From positions 6,797,501 to 6,861,500 of the forward strand of contig NZ_CP108106.1 in assembly GCF_041435195.1 (NCBI RefSeq): 64,000 nt of DNA. Direction: 5' to 3'. This document shows, piece by piece, positions 36,840 to 44,752 of this stretch (positions are counted from its first letter, which is position 1; each line of letters opens with the position of its first letter). Source of the DNA: Streptomyces sp. NBC_00224 (GTDB lineage Bacteria; Actinomycetota; Actinomycetes; Streptomycetales; Streptomycetaceae). The notes under the pieces were generated by a model. That model was not told where the DNA came from, made no database searches, and saw only the letters and a program-made list of their open reading frames with translations. The translations under genes were made by a program, and so were the position numbers.

Positions 36840-37784
36840 TCAGAAGAACAGCCGGTAGGTGTTCCAGCCGCTCGTGCCGATCTTCGTGCGGCCCTGGAAC
36901 GGGGACGCGGCGTTGCCGGTGCCCTTGTACAGGTACAGCGCGCCCGAACCGTCGCGGCCGATGAGGTCGGCCTTGCCGTCCAGGTCGATGTCGCCCGCGG
37001 CGAAGATCGAGTTGTAGGTGTTCCACCCACCACCGATCTTGGTGCGGCCCTCGAACGGCGCCTTGTAGTTGCCGGTGCCCTTGTAGAGCCACAGCGTGCC
37101 GTCGCCGCCGCGCGCCACGATGTCGGCCTTGCCGTCGCCGGTCAGGTCGCCGTTGCCCGCGATCTGGGTGTACTGGCCCCAGCCGCCGCCGACCGTGTAG
37201 CGGGACGTCATCTTGCCGGTGCCGTAGCCCAGGTACAGGTACAGCGTGCCCGAGGAGTCGCGGCCGAGCAGGTCACCGGCACCGGCGCCGCCCAGGTTGC
37301 CCGGGGAGAGCAGGGTGTTGTACGTGTTCCAGCCGCCACCCACGGTCGACGGGTTGGAACCGTCGCTCGGCGCGTAGTACAGGTTGCCGTTGTAGTCGGC
37401 CTCCCAGGCGCCGTCCGCCAGGTTGTCGGCGTCCTGGTCGACCTGGCCGACCCACTTGAAGGCCCAGCCCGTGTTGCCCGGGAAGTCCACGCGGGACTCA
37501 AGGCCGCCGTTGCCGTCCGGCGCGTAGTAATAGACGGTGTTCGACTTGTCGATGCCGTACAGGCCGAACACCGGAGCGTCGCCCACGTTGGACGCCTGCG
37601 CGCTCGTCAGGGCGCCCTTGGCCGGCTTGGCCGCCGGAGCCTTGAACGGCTTCGCCGAGGGGTTGTCGGCGGCGAACGCGGAGGCGCCCGTGCCGACGAG
37701 GGCGGCGGTAACCGCCGCGGCAGCGAGACGGGAAGCTATCCGTCCACGCTTACGGCCAGAGATCTTGGCCACGTATGTCTCCAT
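36840..37784 (-). CDS. Secreted FG-GAP repeat protein, paralog B
   Basis: A 314-residue paralog with the same layout: METYVAKISGRKRGRIASRL, a signal peptide ending near AFAADNP, a variable segment of about 70 residues, and then the FG-GAP repeats ending GWNTYRLFF. The variable N-terminal repeat (YGLYGIDKSNTVYYYAPDG) differs from its siblings whereas the later repeats are nearly identical, including at nucleotide level. It has its own promoter block (37855-37871) and terminator, so it is expressed as a single gene. Confidence 0.85.
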   Translation of the reverse strand: METYVAKISGRKRGRIASRLAAAAVTAALVGTGASAFAADNPSAKPFKAPAAKPAKGALTSAQASNVGDAPVFGLYGIDKSNTVYYYAPDGNGGLESRVDFPGNTGWAFKWVGQVDQDADNLADGAWEADYNGNLYYAPSDGSNPSTVGGGWNTYNTLLSPGNLGGAGAGDLLGRDSSGTLYLYLGYGTGKMTSRYTVGGGWGQYTQIAGNGDLTGDGKADIVARGGDGTLWLYKGTGNYKAPFEGRTKIGGGWNTYNSIFAAGDIDLDGKADLIGRDGSGALYLYKGTGNAASPFQGRTKIGTSGWNTYRLFF

Positions 37785-37854
37785 TGGTCGTGATTGAGAC
37801 GTGGTGCGGCTCGGGTGTCGAGTCGCGTCACGAGTTCAGCGGAATCGTTTCACG

Positions 37855-37871
37855 ACTCCTTTACCTGTCAA
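37855..37871 (-). promoter_or_regulatory. Conserved promoter block of paralog B
   Basis: Minus-strand TTGACAGGTAAAGGAGT, followed at 17-bp spacing from TTGACA by ACGATT. The same block precedes paralogs C and D at a similar distance (about 70-95 bp) from the start codon. Confidence 0.65.
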
Positions 37872-37951
37872 CCCGCTTAGCGACAAACGGGATCAAGACA
37901 ACAGCTATTTCTCGCCCCCTGTTCACCTGCTGTGTCCCGAAAACACCCAAA

Positions 37952-37983
37952 AGGGCCGCATTCCTCGACGGGAATGCGGCCCT
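37952..37983 (-). terminator. Terminator of FG-GAP paralog C
   Basis: A perfect 13-bp stem, AGGGCCGCATTCC with GGAATGCGGCCCT, and a 6-nt loop. Confidence 0.85.
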
Positions 37984-38021
37984 CCGGTTTATGCCGTGGC
38001 GCCGTGCTGCGCGCGGAGGCG

Positions 38022-38996
38022 TCAGAACAGCAGTCGGTACGTGTTCCAGCCGCCGTTGCCTATCTTGACGCGCGGCTTGTACGGGGACGCGGCGTTGCCC
38101 GTGCCCTTGTACAGCCACAGCGCGCCCGCGGCGTCGCGCCCGAGCAGGTCGGTGGTGCCGTCGAGGTCCACGTCGCCCGAGGAGACGAGGGCGTTGTAGG
38201 TGTTCCAGCCGCCACCGATCTTGGTGCGGCCCTCGAAGGGTGCCTTGTAGTTGCCGGTGCCCTTGTAGAGCCACAGCGTGCCGTCGCCGCCGCGCGCCAC
38301 GATGTCGGCCTTGCCGTCACCCGTGAGGTCGCCGTTGCCCGCGAGCGCCGTGTACTGGCCCCAGCCGCCGCCCACCAGGTAGCGGGACGTGAGCTTGCCG
38401 GTGCCGTAGCCCAGGTAGAGGTACAGGTTGCCCGAGGAGTCGCGGCCCAGCAGGTCGCCGGCGCCCGCGCCGCCCAGGTTGCCCGGGGACAGCAGGGTGT
38501 TGTAGGTGTTCCAGCCGCCGCCGACGGTGGTGTTCTCAAGCTCGACGTACGGCTCGTACGTCATCGTGCCCTTGGTGTCCCACTTCCAGAGGCCGTCCGC
38601 GACGCCGTCGGCGTCGTTGTCGACCTGGGCGCCGTTCTTCAGACCGCCCTGGCCCTCGTCGAGCTGCATCTTGGGCGAGAAGCCGCCCTCGAAGTCCGGC
38701 AGATAGGCGTAGCTGTTGCCGGAGCGGTCCACGCCGATCAGCGGGAAGACCGGGTAGGCGCCGTTGGGGTCGTCCGCCTTCGTGACGCCGTGCTTGGCGC
38801 CCTTCGCCGCGGCGTGCGCGGCGGCCTTGGCGGCGGCGGCCTTCACCGACGCCTTGGCGGACGGGGTCGGGTTGTCGGCCGCGAACGCGGAGGCGCCGGT
38901 GCCGACGAGGGCGGCGGCAGCCGCCACGGCAGCGAGACGGAGGGCGGCTCTCCGCCCGCGCGTACGGCCAGAAGTCTTGGCCACGTATCTCTCCAT
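38022..38996 (-). CDS. Secreted FG-GAP repeat protein, paralog C
   Basis: A 324-residue paralog. ATG at 38996 gives the family N-terminus MERYVAKTSGRTRGRRAALR; a longer frame to 39053 would read into the leader. Signal cleavage is near AFAADNP. An Ala/Lys-rich linker (KASVKAAAAKAAAHAAAKGA) is unique to this copy. A variable first repeat then precedes the conserved FG-GAP units and the GWNTYRLLF end. It has its own promoter block at 39082 and terminator at 37952. Confidence 0.85.
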   Translation of the reverse strand: MERYVAKTSGRTRGRRAALRLAAVAAAAALVGTGASAFAADNPTPSAKASVKAAAAKAAAHAAAKGAKHGVTKADDPNGAYPVFPLIGVDRSGNSYAYLPDFEGGFSPKMQLDEGQGGLKNGAQVDNDADGVADGLWKWDTKGTMTYEPYVELENTTVGGGWNTYNTLLSPGNLGGAGAGDLLGRDSSGNLYLYLGYGTGKLTSRYLVGGGWGQYTALAGNGDLTGDGKADIVARGGDGTLWLYKGTGNYKAPFEGRTKIGGGWNTYNALVSSGDVDLDGTTDLLGRDAAGALWLYKGTGNAASPYKPRVKIGNGGWNTYRLLF

Positions 38997-39081
38997 AGAG
39001 TCGATGAGCCATGACGCGGCACCGGGCATCCCTGCGAACCGTGCGCCGGACACGTCACGCGATCATCGAGATCCTTACACA

Positions 39082-39098
39082 ACTCCTTTACCTGTCAA
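39082..39098 (-). promoter_or_regulatory. Conserved promoter block of paralog C
   Basis: Minus-strand TTGACAGGTAAAGGAGT, identical over 17 bp to the paralog B block, with AGGATC at the -10 position. Confidence 0.65.
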
Positions 39099-39146
39099 CC
39101 TGTTTGAGTGCGGAACAGCGACAGAGGGCGGACGCGGGGGCAACGG

Positions 39147-39182
39147 AAAGGGCCGCACCCTCTTCCGGGAGTGCGGCCCTTT
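39147..39182 (-). terminator. Terminator of FG-GAP paralog D
   Basis: AAAGGGCCGCA pairs with TGCGGCCCTTT, with an inner CCC/GGG, 18 bp past the paralog D stop codon. It ends in a short T-run on the transcribed strand. Confidence 0.85.
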
Positions 39183-39200
39183 GCGCAGTGGATCAAGACA

Positions 39201-40223
39201 TCAGAAGAACAGGCGGTACGTGTTCCAGCCGCTCGTCCCGATGTTCTTGCGCCCGGCGAACGGCGCCGCCGCGTTGCCCGTGCCCGAGTAGCGCCACAGG
39301 GAGCCGTCGTTGCCGCGCGCGATGAGGTCGGTCCTGCCGTCCAGGTCCAGGTCGCCCATCGAGAACAGGGCGTTGTACGTGTTCCAGCCGCCACCGATCT
39401 TGGTGCGGCCCTCGAAGGGCGCCTTGTAGTTGCCGGTGCCCTTGTAGAGCCACAGCGTGCCCGAGCCGTCGCGGGCGACGATGTCGTTCTTGCCGTCGCC
39501 GGTCAGGTCGCCGTTGCCCGCGATCTGGTTGTACGTGTTCCAGCCGCCGCCGACCTTGTAGCGGCTCGCCACCTTGCCGGTGCCGTAGCCCAGGTACACG
39601 TACAGGTCGCCGGTGGTGTCACGGGCGAGCAGGTCGCCGGCCGCGGCGCCGCCCAGGTTGCCGGGGGAGACGAGCAGGTTGTACGTGTTCCAGCCGCCGC
39701 CCACGGTCCACGGCTCGGTGGCGTCGTCCGCGGCGTAGTACATCGTGCCGTTCTTGTCCCACTCCCACCAGCCGTCGGCGTACCCGTCGGCGTCGTGGTC
39801 GACCTGGGTCGTCCACTTGATGGGGTCCCAGCCCGTGTCGATCTTGGCGCGCGGGCTGAGGGCGCCGCCGCCGTCGCGGATGTAGCCGTACAGCGTGTTG
39901 GCGCGGTCCGCGGCGAACAGGTCGAACTGGGGGGCCTCGGGGCTGGGCGCCGAGGTCATCGCGCCGGACCGGGCGAGCGACGGCGCCGACGCCGCCGGGG
40001 TGGCGGCGGCGAACGGCTTCGGCGGGTTGACCGCGGCGACCGCGGTCGCACCGGTGCCGACGAGGGCGGCGGCGGCCACGGCGGCGCCGAGCCGGGCGGC
40101 TATCCGGCTCCGCTTGCTGCCGGAAATCCCAGAAGTCTCAGACATTCCGGAAGTCCCGGACATCCCAGAAGTCCCGGAGGTCCCGGAATCCTTGGCCAGA
40201 TTCTTGGCCACGTAGTTCTCCAT
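39201..40223 (-). CDS. Secreted FG-GAP repeat protein, paralog D
   Basis: A 340-residue paralog. The leader MENYVAKNLAKDSG is interrupted by a low-complexity run of short Thr/Ser-Gly-Met units (GTSGTSGMSGTSGMSETSG), encoded by a tandem DNA repeat at about 40135-40190, before the SKRSRIAARL part and signal helix. Cleavage is near AVAAVNP. A variable segment and the conserved FG-GAP repeats follow, ending GWNTYRLFF. The unusually long n-region may affect secretion. Own promoter block at 40302. Confidence 0.83.
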   Translation of the reverse strand: MENYVAKNLAKDSGTSGTSGMSGTSGMSETSGISGSKRSRIAARLGAAVAAAALVGTGATAVAAVNPPKPFAAATPAASAPSLARSGAMTSAPSPEAPQFDLFAADRANTLYGYIRDGGGALSPRAKIDTGWDPIKWTTQVDHDADGYADGWWEWDKNGTMYYAADDATEPWTVGGGWNTYNLLVSPGNLGGAAAGDLLARDTTGDLYVYLGYGTGKVASRYKVGGGWNTYNQIAGNGDLTGDGKNDIVARDGSGTLWLYKGTGNYKAPFEGRTKIGGGWNTYNALFSMGDLDLDGRTDLIARGNDGSLWRYSGTGNAAAPFAGRKNIGTSGWNTYRLFF

Positions 40224-40301
40224 GATCCATGAGGCTCAGATGCGACGTGGCGCGCCTCAGCAGACGAGACGCGCCACGGGTTTCACCGGAATCTTGCCAT
40301 G

Positions 40302-40318
40302 ACTCCTTTACATGTCAA
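40302..40318 (-). promoter_or_regulatory. Conserved promoter block of paralog D
   Basis: Minus-strand TTGACATGTAAAGGAGT, one mismatch to the paralog B and C blocks, with AAGATT at the -10 position (17-bp spacer). Confidence 0.62.
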
Positions 40319-40372
40319 TCGGCTTGAGGTAAAAGCGGCCAACTCGATATGCCCGCCCGCCCGCTGGGGCCG

Positions 40373-43300
40373 TCAGCGCAGCAGCTCGGCCTCCGCCAGC
40401 GTCGCCGGTCCGCCCGTCGGCACCAGCCGGTAGTGCCCGTACGAGCCGGGCCGGGCCACGCCGAACACCCGGGTCTGCTTGTCCCAGGCGAACGACTCAC
40501 CGGAACGCTTGTCCAGATCGACCCACTTCGTCCCATCCGAAGACCCTTGGAGGACCCACCCCTTGGGGGCCTTCGCCCGGTCCGAGGACGTCAGGGTGTA
40601 CTGCACCGCACGCGTGGACGACGCCACCGGCAGCTCGACGGAGTCGAACGTGCCCGCTGTCGCCGAGGTGTCGTCGAACAGCGGGCCGCTGCCCGAGATC
40701 GCGTCGGCCGGCGGCGTGGGCACCTTGTCGTCGTGCGTGATCGACACCGGCGCCGCCTTCTCGCCCGTGCCCCAGGCCGACGGCCTCGGCCCCATCGAGA
40801 AGTCCAGCGTGCCGCCCCGGGCCAGCAGGGAGTGGGGGAGCGCGGTGGAGTTCCAGGCCTTGCCGTTCACCTTGAGCGACTGGACGTAGAGGTTGCGGGA
40901 GCTGTTCTTGGGGGCCTTGACCACGAGGTCGCGGCCGTTCTCCAGGTGCACGGTGGCCTTGGTGAACTGGGGTGAGCCGATGGCGTACTCGCCGCTGCCC
41001 ATGACCAGCGGATAGAACCCGAGCGCGGAGAACAGGTACCAGGCCGACTGCTCGCCGTTGTCCTCGTCGCCGTGGTAGCCCTGGCCGATCTCGCTGCCCG
41101 TGTAGAGGCGGTTCATGACCTCGCGGACCTTCTCCTGCGTCTTCCAGGGCTGCCCGGCCGCGTCGTACATGTACGTCACGTGGTGGCCGACCTGGTTGGA
41201 GTGGCCGTACATGCCCATCCGGACGTCACGCGCCTCCGTCATCTCGTGGATGACGCTGCCGTACGAACCGGCGAAGTCGGGCGAGGCCGTCTCCGGCGTC
41301 GCGAAGAACGCGTCGAGCTTCTTCGCCAGACCGGCGCGCCCGCCGTAGAGGTTGGCGAGGCCGCGCGAGTCCTGCGGGGCGGTGAACGCGTAGCCCCAGC
41401 CGTTGGTCTCGGTGTAGTCGTACCCCCAGACCCGCGGGTCGTACGTGTCGCTCGGCACCCGCCGGTCGCCCTTGGCGTCGCGGCCCTGGAAGAAGCCGGG
41501 CGCACCGGCCCCGGCGCTCGCCGCCTTCGGGTCGAAGAGCTTCACGTAGTTCCGGGCGCGGCCCAGGAAGTACGCCGACTCCTCCTTGTAGCGGGACTTG
41601 CCGGTCTTCTTGTGGAGCGCCTCGCCCATCTTCGCCAGGCCGTAGTCGTTGAGGTAGCCCTCAAGGGACCAGGACAGGCCCTCGTGCGTGGAGGTCGGGG
41701 TGTACCCGAGGAAGGGCGAGGTGTCCATGCCCTTGCGGCCGACCCCCGCGGCCGGCGGAGCGACGGTCGCGTTCTTCAGCGCGGCCTCGTAGGCGGCCTC
41801 GCCGTCGAACTTCACGCCCTTCACATACGCGTCGGCGAACGCCACGTCCGAGCTGGTCCCGGTCATCAGGTCCGCGTAGCCGGGCGAGGACCACCGTGAG
41901 ATCCAGCCGCCGTCCTTGTACTGCTGGACGAATCCGTCGACCATCTCACCGGCCCGCGCCGGGGTGAGCAGCGAGTACGCGGGCCAGGTCGTCCGGTAGG
42001 TGTCCCAGAAGCCGTTGTTGACGTACACCTTGCCGTCGACGATCTTCGCGCCGGTGTGCGTCGGGGTGTCCTGGCCGGTCCCCGGGGTGAAGGGGCTGGC
42101 GTACTGGTTCTTGGAACCGACCTTCTCGAAGCCGGAGTTCGGGTAGAGGTAGAGCCGGTAGAGCGAGGAGTAGAGGGTCGTCAGCTGGTCGTGGCTCGCG
42201 CCCTCGACCTCGACCCGGCCCAGGATCTTGTCCCACGCCTGGCGCGCCCGGTCCCGTACGCGCTCGAAGGACGTGCCCGCCGGGATCTCCGCGGCGAGGT
42301 TCGCCTTCGCCTGGTCCACACTGATGAGTGAAGTGGCGAGGCGCAGGGTGACCGTGCGGTCCTTGCCGGGGCTGAGGCGCAGATAGCCGGTGACGTCCGC
42401 GCCGCCGCCCCCGGGCAGCTTGCCGCCCGCGGTGGCCGGAGCGTCGAAGACGCCGTACACGAAGAGCCGGGTGGCGCCCTCCGAGAGGCCGCTCTTGACG
42501 TCGGAGTAGCCGGTGAAGGAGGAGGCCGCCGGGTCCAGGGTGAGGCCGCCGTTGTTGTTGACGTTGTCGAGGAGCACGCTCGCGTCGTCACCGGGATAGG
42601 TGAACCGCATGGTCGCGGCGTGGTCGGTGGGTGCCATCTCGGCCTTGAGGCCGTTCTCGAAGGTGACGCCGTAGTAGTAGGGCTTCGCGGTCTCGTTCTC
42701 GTGCCGGAACGGCAGCGCGCGTGCGGTGCGCGAGGCGTCCGGGGTGCCGGCGGCCGCCGACGGCATCAGCTGGAAGGTCTGCCGGTCGCCCATCCAGGGG
42801 CTCGGCTCGTGGCTGGCCGAGAAGGCCTGGAGGGTGGGCAGGTTGTCCGCGTTGTTGCGCCGCGCGTAGTCGTACAGCCAGTCCTGCGAGCCCGCGTTGG
42901 TCACCGGGGTCCAGAAGTTGAACCCGTTGGGGACGGCCGTCGCCGGGAAGGTGTTGCCGCGCGAGAAGGAGCCGCTGGAGTTGGTTCCCCGGGTGGTGAG
43001 CGCGTAGTCGGCGAGGTGGGCGAGGCGCTTCTCCGGCTTCTTCGGGGCGAGCGCGAGGTCGTCGATCCAGCCCTGGAACTTCGCCGGGCCCCTGGGCGAG
43101 TCGTACGCCACCAGGATCCGGTCGGCCGTCTTGCCTGCGGCCACCGCCCCGATGCGCGAGGACACCTGGTTCCACTGGTTGACGTAGAGCGTCTTCGCCG
43201 CGCCCTGGCCCTGCGGGGTGAGCGCACCGCCGTGCGAGTCGACCGCCTTCAGGTCGCTCAGATAGGTGCCGTCGGTGAAGGCGAGGTCCACCGACACGTT

Positions 43301-44224
43301 CGTGGCGGGGTAGCCGAGGTCGGTCTCCGGCATCGACGGGAAGATCTTGTAGTCCAACACGGTGTCCCGGTCGATCCGGGTGTCCACGTCGAAGATCTTG
43401 TTGTACGAGTAGGCCCGCCCGTCCGCCTTGTGCGTACCGGCGTAACGCAGGGCCCTCTTTCCGGTGAATCCGGCGTTGGCCTTGGCGGTGGGTGAACCAC
43501 CGGGTCCACGGTCCGGCAGCGTCCGCATGTCCTGTGGGGTCGGGGTGCTGGTGTCCCCGTTCGAGAACTGCACATCGGCCAGCTGGGTGATGTCGGCTCC
43601 GCCGTTGCGGGTGATCTCCAGACGGTAGTGCGCGTACGCCGCGGCGCCCGCGAAGTCGTACGTCTTGGTCTGGAAGCGCGAGGTGAACGTTTCACCCGAG
43701 CGGGTGTCCAGCGTCGTCCAGGTGCTGCCGTCCGTCGAGCCCTTCAGCGTCCAGTCCTTGGGGTCGCGGGGCGCCGCGTCATTGGCCGAGGTCAGCGCGT
43801 AGGTGACGACCTTGACCGGGCTTTCGAGATCGAATTCCAGCCAGGCGGTCGGCTGGAAGGCGAGCCATTTGGTGCTCGGCTGGCCGTCGACGAGGTTCTC
43901 CTTCACCTCGCCCGAGCCGTCGTTCTCGGCGCTCGCCCGCAGCGCCGTCACCTTGTCGGTGACATTGCCCGGTATGCCGCTGGTGAATCCGCCGTCGACG
44001 CCCGAGGCGCGTTTCTTCCCGTCCGGGCCCGTGTCCACGGTGTCGCGCCAGTCCGGCTGCGGCTGGCCGGTTTCGAACGAGGTACGGAACGCCTGGCCGC
44101 CGGAGGCGGGTTGCGCCGAGGCCACCTGGGCCGACGCGGCCCACTGGGCCGTCACCACGAGCATGAAGGAGGCCGCCGCGAGGGCGGCCGCCGGCCCTTG
44201 TCGGAGCCGGGATCTGGGCAGCAT
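40373..44224 (-). CDS. Secreted GH92 alpha-mannosidase with two discoidin-type domains
   Basis: A 1283-residue exported glycoside hydrolase of family GH92, calcium-dependent exo-alpha-mannosidases (mostly alpha-1,2) acting on N-glycan or fungal mannan. A signal peptide (about 10-38, cleavage near ASAQ) is followed by an F5/8-type C (discoidin) domain at about 85-200, the GH92 N-terminal beta-sandwich, and the (alpha/alpha)6 barrel with the signature GDEDNGEQSAWY near residue 1050. A second F5/8-type C domain lies at about 1160-1283. ATG at 44224 is chosen because AAAGG sits 7 bp upstream and the signal peptide then starts properly. It is divergent from the ngc operon. Confidence 0.9.
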   Translation of the reverse strand: MLPRSRLRQGPAAALAAASFMLVVTAQWAASAQVASAQPASGGQAFRTSFETGQPQPDWRDTVDTGPDGKKRASGVDGGFTSGIPGNVTDKVTALRASAENDGSGEVKENLVDGQPSTKWLAFQPTAWLEFDLESPVKVVTYALTSANDAAPRDPKDWTLKGSTDGSTWTTLDTRSGETFTSRFQTKTYDFAGAAAYAHYRLEITRNGGADITQLADVQFSNGDTSTPTPQDMRTLPDRGPGGSPTAKANAGFTGKRALRYAGTHKADGRAYSYNKIFDVDTRIDRDTVLDYKIFPSMPETDLGYPATNVSVDLAFTDGTYLSDLKAVDSHGGALTPQGQGAAKTLYVNQWNQVSSRIGAVAAGKTADRILVAYDSPRGPAKFQGWIDDLALAPKKPEKRLAHLADYALTTRGTNSSGSFSRGNTFPATAVPNGFNFWTPVTNAGSQDWLYDYARRNNADNLPTLQAFSASHEPSPWMGDRQTFQLMPSAAAGTPDASRTARALPFRHENETAKPYYYGVTFENGLKAEMAPTDHAATMRFTYPGDDASVLLDNVNNNGGLTLDPAASSFTGYSDVKSGLSEGATRLFVYGVFDAPATAGGKLPGGGGADVTGYLRLSPGKDRTVTLRLATSLISVDQAKANLAAEIPAGTSFERVRDRARQAWDKILGRVEVEGASHDQLTTLYSSLYRLYLYPNSGFEKVGSKNQYASPFTPGTGQDTPTHTGAKIVDGKVYVNNGFWDTYRTTWPAYSLLTPARAGEMVDGFVQQYKDGGWISRWSSPGYADLMTGTSSDVAFADAYVKGVKFDGEAAYEAALKNATVAPPAAGVGRKGMDTSPFLGYTPTSTHEGLSWSLEGYLNDYGLAKMGEALHKKTGKSRYKEESAYFLGRARNYVKLFDPKAASAGAGAPGFFQGRDAKGDRRVPSDTYDPRVWGYDYTETNGWGYAFTAPQDSRGLANLYGGRAGLAKKLDAFFATPETASPDFAGSYGSVIHEMTEARDVRMGMYGHSNQVGHHVTYMYDAAGQPWKTQEKVREVMNRLYTGSEIGQGYHGDEDNGEQSAWYLFSALGFYPLVMGSGEYAIGSPQFTKATVHLENGRDLVVKAPKNSSRNLYVQSLKVNGKAWNSTALPHSLLARGGTLDFSMGPRPSAWGTGEKAAPVSITHDDKVPTPPADAISGSGPLFDDTSATAGTFDSVELPVASSTRAVQYTLTSSDRAKAPKGWVLQGSSDGTKWVDLDKRSGESFAWDKQTRVFGVARPGSYGHYRLVPTGGPATLAEAELLR

Positions 44225-44300
44225 ACGGGGCCTTTCCATTGGCGGGCGCATGACACGGCGACGCCCGGCCGAGGCCCGTGCGCACCGGTCATACGATCTG

Positions 44301-44312
44301 GACAACGTTGTC
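44301..44312. promoter_or_regulatory. Perfect palindrome upstream of the GH92 gene
   Basis: GACAACGTTGTC, 77 bp before the GH92 start codon, of LacI-family operator shape (central CG). It would sit between plausible TCTGAC and TATGAC promoter hexamers on the minus strand. No LacI regulator is encoded in the window. Confidence 0.5.
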
Positions 44313-44499
44313 AGAGAGAAAATGCAGGATCCAGTAGGAAGGCAAGTCGTAGGTGGTGTCAAGGGTGTTGAGGGGGAATGGCCTGGGCGTTCCGGCGCGC
44401 CGCGGGAGTGTCGCGGGGGTCCGGCCCACCGCGCTCCGCCATCAGATATCCAAGAGGTCTCAACTCGGGAAAGGATGCCGTCCAACCATGCTTTCGATC

Positions 44500-44532
44500 T
44501 TGCTCAGTTGACGGAAAGTGGACTATACCTGT
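44500..44532 (+). promoter_or_regulatory. ngcE promoter with DasR-like operator
   Basis: Candidate -35 TTGCTC (44500) and -10 TATACC (44524), 18 bp apart. The 16-mer AGTGGACTATACCTGT (44517-44532) overlaps the -10 and resembles the DasR element (consensus recalled as A[CG]TGGTCTAGACCA[CG]T), matching at 11 to 13 of 16 positions depending on the degenerate sites. Binding there would block transcription. Confidence 0.6.
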
Positions 44533-44752
44533 CGGCGTCCGCTCCGCCGGGAAACCGGCGGGCTCGGGGGACGGGGGACGTCGGGGAAGCAACGGCACGT
44601 CATCCTCCGCAAAACCGGCGTATCCGCTGCGTACCCTGCACTACCCAAGCTTCAGCACAACTGACCGCGGTGGCGGGGCCCTTCGCCTGCAGGCGATTTG
44701 GTACGGGCGACCGGTACACCGCCTGAGTCCTGGAGAAGGCGAGGACTTGAGC

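Larger units (their letters stand above)
44225..44752. other. 528-bp divergent intergenic region (GH92 / ngcE)
   Basis: Holds the 12-bp palindrome at 44301 near the GH92 gene and the DasR-like site with overlapping -10 at 44517. No open frame with coding character is present. The remaining sequence has no recognised element. Confidence 0.55.

Noticed and set aside
44225..44485. Longer N-terminus for the GH92 enzyme
   Set aside because: The added residues would include the operator palindrome and precede the signal peptide, which must be N-terminal.
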